A stretch of DNA of 64,000 nucleotides. Source: Neisseria sp. 83E34 (lineage in GTDB: Bacteria; Pseudomonadota; Gammaproteobacteria; Burkholderiales; Neisseriaceae). The notes beneath the pieces are model-generated. The model saw only the letters and a list, made by a program, of their open reading frames with translations, did not search any database and was not told the DNA's origin. Positions within the stretch are counted from its first letter, which is position 1; every line of letters starts with the position of its first letter. The stretch is from the NCBI RefSeq assembly GCF_001308015.1, contig NZ_LGYH01000002.1, positions 1-64,000 of the forward strand. Direction: 5' to 3'. Shown here piece by piece: positions 1 through 9,000 of this stretch. The position numbers and the translations under genes were made by a program.

Positions 1-14
1 TGTATAAGAGACAG
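1..14. other. Residual Nextera/Tn5 mosaic-end adapter
   Basis: The first 14 bases, TGTATAAGAGACAG, are identical to the 3' end of the 19-bp Tn5 mosaic end used in Nextera libraries (AGATGTGTATAAGAGACAG). They are most likely untrimmed adapter at a contig end and not genomic sequence. The genome probably starts near base 15. The adhesin promoter may therefore be only partly present. Confidence 0.9.
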
Positions 15-91
15 ATATTATTAATAATTACTATTTTATATTTTTTAATCAATAAGCAAATTATTTATCTAATTAAAGAGAGTTAACAACC

Positions 92-3000
92 ATGAATAAA
101 AATTACCGCACAATATGGAACGACGCCTTAGGAGCTTGGGTGGCTGTTTCGGAAATAGAGAAGGCAAAAGGGAAACCTGCGGGGAGTCGTATGGAGTGCG
201 TTTCTTGCGGCCAAAGCCAAAAAGGAAAATGGAAATTTACCCTGTCTATGATAGCAGCCGTGATTGGCATGACGTTCGGCTTTTCTGGAAGCGCAAATGC
301 AGCTTTTGTGAATGTGCAATGTAAATACGATACTGCGGATCCGGAAAGTAAAAATTTAATATGTGGTAATGATGCTGTTGCCAATGCTAATCAGAGCGTG
401 GCAGTTGGCACGAAGGCTGCTGCTAGAGGTAAACAGGCCGTGGCAGTTGGAGCAGATACTTCTGCTGCAGGGAACTCTTCAGTTGCTATCGGTGGTGATG
501 ATTTGGATGCCGTTGCCACCAATTCTGCAATTCCTAATATTCGTCAGTCTCATAATGACAATACTTATAACAATACTGCTGCTGCCGTGAAATACCATGA
601 ATTGACGGGCGATTACTTAGTGCCGTTTTCTCGACCTGGAAATGGAGTCGGTTATCGCTATAGCGCCACAACTGCTGGAAACGGTGGGGTTGCGATTGGC
701 GTATCAGCAGTTGCTAGAGATTTATCTACGGCTTTTGGTACAAGGGCGGTTGCCAGTGGAGATGTTTCATTGGCGCTGGGCGTTGGCTCAAAGGCAACAA
801 AAGATAACGCAGTAGCTATTGGCGCCGGCTCTAGTACCGAAACTAATGCGGCTGCACCGCAAAGTGTCACTATTAATGACGTAACCTTTAATTTCAGGGG
901 CGGCGCAAATCTGAAAGCGGGTGACCAAGTTTCATTCGGTTCCGATGGTTTTGAGCGTCAACTCAAACATGTGGCTCCAGGTCAAATAACTCAAGACAGT
1001 ACCGACGGTGTAAACGGCAGCCAGCTTTATTCGGTTGCCGAGGAATTAACCCGCGTGCGTGGTAATGTGAATACCCTGCAAGATGAGAAAATCCATTTTT
1101 ACAGCGTAAAAGATACGACATCAACCGTAGCTGCAAAAGCAGGAAACTACAATAACGATGGCGCAACGGGCAATAACGCCCTTGCGGCAGGTGTTGGTGT
1201 GTCTGCAAGCGGCGCAAATTCGTTGGCAGTAGGTAAGGCTGCACAAACAACGGCTACCAGCTCTGTTGCCATCGGCGACAGTAGTCAAGCAACAAACAGC
1301 AATACTATTGCAATGGGTACGGGTGCTGCGGCTAGTGCTAAAGATAGTATTGCATTAGGTACGGGCGTAGTTGCTACTGGTGATGTAGGGTCTGTGGCAA
1401 TTGGTAATACAGCCCAAGCCACTCACAGTAACTCTATTGCTATTGGTACTGCCCGTGCGACTGAATCAAGTGCCGTAGCCATTGGTAATGAAGCTAATGC
1501 GGCTAAGAAAGATGGAGTGGCGTTGGGTTACAGAACCTCAGCTACAGAAGCGAGCGGTGTTGCGGTCGGTTCCAATGCCACTTCTACGATTGCCCAAGCG
1601 GTAGCCATCGGTTATCAAGCCAATTCGGCAGGTTATCAAGCTATGGCATTGGGCTCTGCCGCGCATGCTGAAAAAGGTGGTGCGGTTGCCCTTGGTCGTA
1701 GCACCAAAGCCCGTGGAGGAAACTCTCTTGCTTTGGGCCATGAGGCACAAACAGGTATTGAAGGCTCTACCGTAGCTACGGATGGATCTGCTGCAATTGC
1801 TATTGGCAGCCAAGCTAAGGCACAAAAAACTGATTCAGTAGCAATGGGTACGTCTGCCCTTTCATCTGCATCCAAAGCAGTGGCTATCGGATCGGGATCA
1901 ATAGCTGCGGGAAGTAACACATTTTCTTTGGGCGCTTCTGCGGGTTCTGAGGGCGTAGATGCTACCAATCCTAATTTGACTAATATTTCGGCACGTACCA
2001 ATGAGGGCAAAACCAGTTCCAATGGTTTGGTCAATATGGTTAATATCGGCTATCAAGCCGGTAAGAGCACGGTTAACAATAATTATGGTGTGAATATCGG
2101 TTACGATGCAGGTGTGGGCTATAACAGTTATTACGGCGAAAGTATTTCGATTGGCCGGCAAGCGGGATCGCTTGATAAAACTAATGCCGCAGTATTAAGC
2201 GCAATGGAAGCCGCATCTGTAACCAAAGGCGCTTCCCAAGATTCCCGGGTAATCATTACCGGTAATACGAATACCGCAATCTCCAGTCGCGCGGGTGTTA
2301 ATGCGTTGGGGCATGATAACGTGGCGATTGGTAAAGATGCAGGCGGCTACAGCTCGGGAAATGCCAATGTGGCCATTGGCCGCAATGCGGGCCGGGAGCA
2401 ACGCAAAAATCCGGCAGGCGCGTATGAGGATGGAGCTGTTGCCGGTGTATTTAGTAATAAAACTAATACCACTTCCATCGGCGAATGGGCGCACGCAAAT
2501 GCCAATCATGCAATTGCCGTGGGTACGCGGGCAAAAGTCGAAGAAGGTAAAACCAATGCCGTTGCCATTGGTTATGAATCTAAAGCGTTGCATAACGATG
2601 CCGTAGCTCTGGGTAGCCGTTCGGAAACCGCTGATGTGGTTACCACGCCAACAGCGACGGTAGTAGGTTTTACTTACGGCAGTTTTGCAGGTTCAGATCC
2701 AAGAGCAGTTACATCTACCGTGAGCGTGGGTAAAAGGGGTGGAGAAAGAACCGTTACCAATGTCGCGGCAGGCCGCATTACTGCGGATAGCACGGATGCA
2801 GTCAACGGCAGCCAGCTTTTCAGGGCGATTGAAAAAACACAACATCATTATTTTAGTGTTCAAAACAATAACCAGCTAGGTACCAACTATTTAAATGAAG
2901 GCGCAACGGGTACCAACTCAATGGCGATCGGCAAAAGCGCTGTTTCTAACGTGGAAGACGGCGTGGCTTTGGGCTATGGGGCGGTCTCTGGCAATGATGT

Positions 3001-6000
3001 GGTTACGAATACCGCCGACAATGTTCCTGATGCTTATATCGGTTCGGTAGCGATCGGCCGCAATGCGCATACTTCGGGCAAGTCTGCCATTGCGGTTGGC
3101 TTGAACACGGAAGCATACGGCAGAGGTGCGATTGCTATTGGTGACTATGCAGATGCCAAATTCGGCCAAGCGGTTGCTTTGGGTGCCGGTTCGGTCTCTA
3201 CACGTGCCGGTTCGATAGCTGTTGGATCGGCTTCTCGAGCAACAGCAGATCACGCTTCTGCATTTGGTGTTGCAAGCAATGCTTCTGTTGCACGCTCGGT
3301 GGCGTTGGGTAGTGAGTCGGTTGCAGATCGTGGTGTATTGAGTAATGTTACTGTAAGTGCTACGCCGAGTAGCCCTAACCAGCTTTATGCAAGCGAGTTG
3401 GCAAGCGATACTCAAAAAGCAGCGGTAGCGGCTACTGTAAAGGGAAATTTGGCGGCAGTATCCGTTGGTTCGAATGAAAAAACACGCCAAATTATCAATG
3501 TGGCCGCCGGTTCTGCTGATTCTGATGCTGTGAACGTAGCTCAATTGAAAGCCGCGGTTCAGTCCACACAACATCATGATTACAGCGTGAATAGTGTTGA
3601 GCCGCAGGCTGATACGAACTATAACAACCAAGGTGCAACTGGTATTAATGCCATGGCGGCTGGCGTGTCTGCATCTGCAGCAGGAGAAAGAGCTACTGCT
3701 GTAGGCAATCAAGCCAATGCTTCTGCAAGTAATGCTACTGCAGTAGGTAATGAAGCGGTGGCTTCTGCAAAAGATACGGTAGCTGTCGGACAAAGCGCAG
3801 ATGCTACTGCAGATAGTGCGGTTGCCGTTGGTAAAAATGCCGATGCAAGCGGTGATTATGCTGTTTCTATTGGTCTTGATTCCCATGCAACCAATCAAAG
3901 TGCTGTTGCATTGGGTTCTGGTGCAAATGCAGCTGGTTCTCGCTCAACTGCTTTGGGGAATGATACGCAAGCTGCAGGAAATGAATCTGTTGCGGTTGGT
4001 TATTTGTCGCAAGCAGCAACCAACACTTCTGTAGCTATCGGTCGTGGTGCGGTAACAAGAGCCGGAGCAGGCAATCCTGCCGTTGTGAATCCTAATGGAA
4101 CTAGTGCTGTAGGTGCAACCGATGGCTTCGATACGGTTGCAATCGGAACGGGTGCTGCTGCTGTCGGAGATCAAAGCATTGCAATAGGTAGAAATTCTGG
4201 TACAGGCGGATTAGGCTCTAAAAATATCAGCATCGGTGATGCAGCCGGTCAAAATACGCAAACAGGTGAAAATATCTTTATCGGCTATCAGGCAGGGAAA
4301 GGTCGTACCGCATCATCTAAAACCAATGAAGGTACTCCGTTTGTAGCGGGTAATAACATCGGTATCGGCAGCGATGCTGGGTCAAATGGTGCAGGAGAAC
4401 ATAATTCTTCCATAGGTTGGAAAGCCGGTATGCAGCAAAACGGCGACCATAACGCCAATATCGTTGCTTTGGCCGGCCATAGTCAAACAGGTAATTTCAA
4501 CTATAACATTGGTTATTTTGCCGGTGCGAACACCAACGGTGATGAAAATATCAATATTGGTAAGGAAGCAGGCAGTAAGGATTCAAGCAGCGAGGTACTG
4601 CGCAATAAGGCTATCAGTATAGGTAGTAAAGCAGGTGCATCGGCTACTAATGCAATTGCAATGGGTTCCGAGGCTAAAGCATCCGCCGAATATGCCGTTG
4701 CTATTGGTACTGCTGCCAAAGCTTTTGGCAATAACGCATCTGCTGTTGGTGTAGGTGCGAATGCACTAGGCATGCGTTCTTCAGCCTTCGGCAACGATGC
4801 CGCCGCTCAAGGAGAGCAAGCGTTGGCGTTGGGTAATAATAGTATTGCTGCCAATGCAAAAGATGTTGCTTTGGGTGCAGATTCCGTAACCGAAGCGGCT
4901 CAGGGAACTTCCTCTGCTACAGTGAACAATATTGCTTACGGTAATTTTGCCGGAGCTGCCCCTGCCGCAACCGTAAGCGTAGGAAGCGGAAATGTTAAAC
5001 GTACGGTTACTAATGTGGCTGCAGGCCGTATCAGTGCAGATAGCACGGATGCCGTAAACGGCAGCCAGCTTTACCTTACCCAGCAAGCTTTAGGAAATGT
5101 GGGCGGCAGCGTTGCAAACGTGTTGGGCGGAAATGCTGCAATGGGTACGAATGGCAATATTGCAATGTCTAATATTGGCGGTACCAGTGAAAATACGGTG
5201 GATGGGGCAATCAGGGCCGTTAATACGCAAGCCAATAATCCGCTGACTTTTGGCGGTGATAATAGTGGCAATAATTTCAACCGCAAGCTGGGTCAAGAAG
5301 TATTTGTGAAAGGCGGGGCCGCAGGAGAGCTGAGCGATAACAATATCGCAGTGGAATCTGATGGCAACAACACATTGAATGTTAAGCTGGCTAAAAGTCT
5401 GACCGGTCTGACCAGCGCTGCATTTACTGACGGTACAGGCAATACAACCACTGTAAACGGTAATGGCATGACGATTGCTCCTGCCAATGGCCAACGAGTA
5501 AGCCTGTCTGAAAACGGTTTGGACAACGGCGGTAATAAGATTACCAATGTGTTGGCGGGTAATCAGGATAGCGATGCGGTCAACGTTAAACAGTTGCAAG
5601 ATGCGTTGAAAGATTTATCGGTTTCCAATCTTTCCGTGGTTGAAGCCAACTCACCGTTTTCGTATGTCAACAGTGACGGCAAGCAATTGATCCGTAAAGT
5701 GGATAAACAAGGGCAGGTTACGTTTGTAACTGCTGAAGATAACCAACTTTATGCCGGCAACGATATTACGATAGCCGCTTTGAATCCGAATAAACCGCAA
5801 ACAACGGTTGCAACCAAAGTGGGTAATGTTGCCGCAGGTACCAAAAATACTGATGCAGTTAATGTATCCCAGCTGACGCCGATTGCACAGGCCTTAGGTA
5901 TGAATGTTGATGCGGCGTCCGGTACGGTTGCTGCGCCTTCATTTACGGTTACGCAGGCAAACGGCACACCGTATGCACCGGCATCTACTGTGCAAGAAGC

Positions 6001-9000
6001 ATTGACCAATGTAGGCAAGGAAATTCAAAAACCGATTACCTTTGCCGGCAATATCAGTCAAACCGAGAAACACTTAGGCGATACCTTGAATATTCAAGGC
6101 GGTTTGGGTGACACAGCGGCGGCATCAACACAAAATATCCGCACAAAAGTAGATAATGGTGTGATGCAGATTGAATTGGCCGAGCGTCCTCAATTCGGCA
6201 ACCTTACCCTTAATGCAGATGGCGCAGGTAAGATTACAGGCCTGTCTGAAGGTGCTGTGAATAACAACAGTCAAGAAGCAGTAAACGGCAGCCAGTTATA
6301 TAAAGCGGGTAAAGGTGTTGAAAGCATTGTGGGCGGTTCAACCGTTTACAATCCGGATAGCGGCACGTTTACCAATAATGATATTGGAGGTACAGGCCAA
6401 AACAATATCGATGCGGCCATCCGTGCGATTAATACGAGCGTGGGCGCAGCCTGGAATCTGTCTGCCGAAGGTGCCAACAGCAGCAAAGTTGCGTCAGGTA
6501 ATACGGTTGACTTGAGCAGCGATGATAACAACATTGTGATCAGCAAAACGGCAACCAGCGACAACGTAACTTTCGATCTGGCGAAAGACTTAACCGGTCT
6601 GACCAGCGCACAATTTACAGATGGAGCCGGCAATCAAACCACTGTAAACGGTGACGGCGTTACCATTCAGCCTGTTGACGGTTCCGATGCTGTAAAACTT
6701 ACGACATCCGGCCTGAATAACGGCGGCAAGAAAGTAACCAATATTGCTAAAGGCAATGTTAGCGACAGCAGTAAAGATGCGGTAAACGGCAGCCAGCTAT
6801 ACGGTACGGCCAACAGCATCGCCCAAACTTTGGGTGGTAATGCGGCGGTCGGCGCAGACGGTAATGTTGCGATGTCAGATATCGGTGGTACCGGTCAGAA
6901 TACGGTAAATGAAGCCATCAAACATGTTGCCCAAGGCTTTAAACTGAACACTTCCAATGATGGTGGCGGAGAAGTCAGCAACAACAAAGAGGCTGTGGTT
7001 AAAGCCGGTGAAACGATTACTGTAGATGCGGGTAGCAACATTAAGCTTACCCAAACCGGCAAAACCGTTAGCGTAGCCACTAAAGCCGATGTGAACTTCA
7101 ATAGCGTGGTTGCGGGCACAGGCGTAGATGCGGTTACTTTGGATGGCAATGGTGTGAAAGTTAACGGTAAAACTTACGTTAGCGATGCCGGTTTGAATGC
7201 CAATAACAAAGCTATCAGTAATGTTGCAGCCGGTAAACAGGCAGAGGATGCGGTAAACGTATCACAGCTGAACCCGATTGCCGAAGCTCTGGGTGTGCCG
7301 GTAAACCCGAACACGGGAACTGTGGCAGCGCCTTCTTGGGTGGTTACCAAAGCGGACGGCAGCAAATACGACGGTGTATCTACCGTTCAGGACGCGTTGA
7401 ACAATATTGGTACTGAAATCCAAAAACCGATTAATTTCGCTGGCAACACTGGTAATACAGCCAAGCGTTTGGGAGATACCTTCACTGTGAAAGGCGGCTT
7501 GGCTGCAACGGCTAATGCTTCGAGCAAAAATATCCGCACCGAAGTAGGCAACAACGGTGAGATGTTGATTGAGCTTGCTGAAAGCCCAACCTTCGGCAAT
7601 GTTGTAGTAAATGCGGAAGGCAGCGGAAGAATTGCCGGAGTAACCGCCGGCCAGGATGATCAGGATGCCGTAAATATCGCGCAACTGAAAGGCGTGAATA
7701 AGAATGTTGAAGGTAATATGCAAGCCTTGGGTGGTAAATATGATCCTGTTACCAACACTTATACCCCACCGTCTTTTGCAACCAAATCGGCAGACGGCCA
7801 AGCTAAGCAGTCGGTAAATACCGTTCAGGAGGCATTGACCAACCTCAACGATGAAATCGTGAAGCCAATTACATTCAGCGCTGATGACGGTCAAAACAGC
7901 ACGCGCGTATTGGGTTCGACTATGGCCATTAAAGCGGGTAATTTCAATGGCGCCGCTTCTGCCGACAATTTAATTACCAGCAACGACGGCAATGGCACCA
8001 TCACAATTAAGCTGGCTGATGCGCCTACCTTTAAAGGCAAAGTGAGTGCTGTCGGCTTGGATGCGGGCAATCAGAAGATTACCGGCGTTGCCGAAGGCGA
8101 ACAAGATCGTGATGCTGTCAATATGGCTCAACTGAAAAGAGCAATGGAAGACATCATTGTCGAGAACCAAACGCTTGTAGAGGCCAACTCGCCATTCTCT
8201 TATGTGAATGGCGCCGGTGAGCAGCTTATCCGCAAAGTTGATCCTGATGGTACCGTTCACTTTGAAAAGGCTAAAGATAAAACGAAATATGATGGTAAAG
8301 ATATTATTATCAGCGCCTTGAATGCCGTGGATCCGCAAACTGCCACACCTACCCGTGTTACCAATCTTGCCAAAGGTACCGCAAATACGGATGCAGTAGC
8401 GGTTAGCCAGCTGCGTGATACTGTCCGTGTATTAGGTGGCCAATTCAATGAAGTAGACGGTTCGATTACAGACCCCGTATACGAGATTCAGCGTGCTGAC
8501 GGCACAACCCTAGAGAGGGTGGGCAATGTTAAGGATGCTCTGACTAAGTTGAATTCAGTGATGCAGGATCCGATAACCATTACAGGCAATACTAACCAAG
8601 GCACCAGCACACGTGTGAACAACGGCAGCGATCAAAAGCTGGGTTCCGTATTAAGCATTCGAGGTGCATCCGTTGACGGCACGGCATCTGCCGATAATGT
8701 ACGCACTGTTGTCAGCGACAACCAAGTGGAAATCCAACTGGCCGATGCTCCCACATTCAAGGGTAAACTCAGCGCCCGAGGTTTGGATGCAGGCGGTGAG
8801 AAAATCACCAATGTAGGCGCAGGTGAAAATCCGAATGATGCGGTTAATAAATCGCAGTTGGATGAGATTCGTACTTTAGTGGGTGACGGCTGGAATATTT
8901 CCGCCAACGGTAAGGCTGAAAGCAAAGTGGTTCCCGGTAACAAAGTTGACTTCAATAATGCCGATAGCAATATTGTGATCAGCAAAACAGCCGACAGCCA

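Noticed and set aside
2918-3898. Long minus-strand open frames under the adhesin gene (for example this 326-codon one and 8632-9636)
   Set aside because: They mirror the repetitive Ala/Gly/Val codons of the adhesin, show low-complexity products and have no ribosome sites. The plus-strand frame has a full domain structure.
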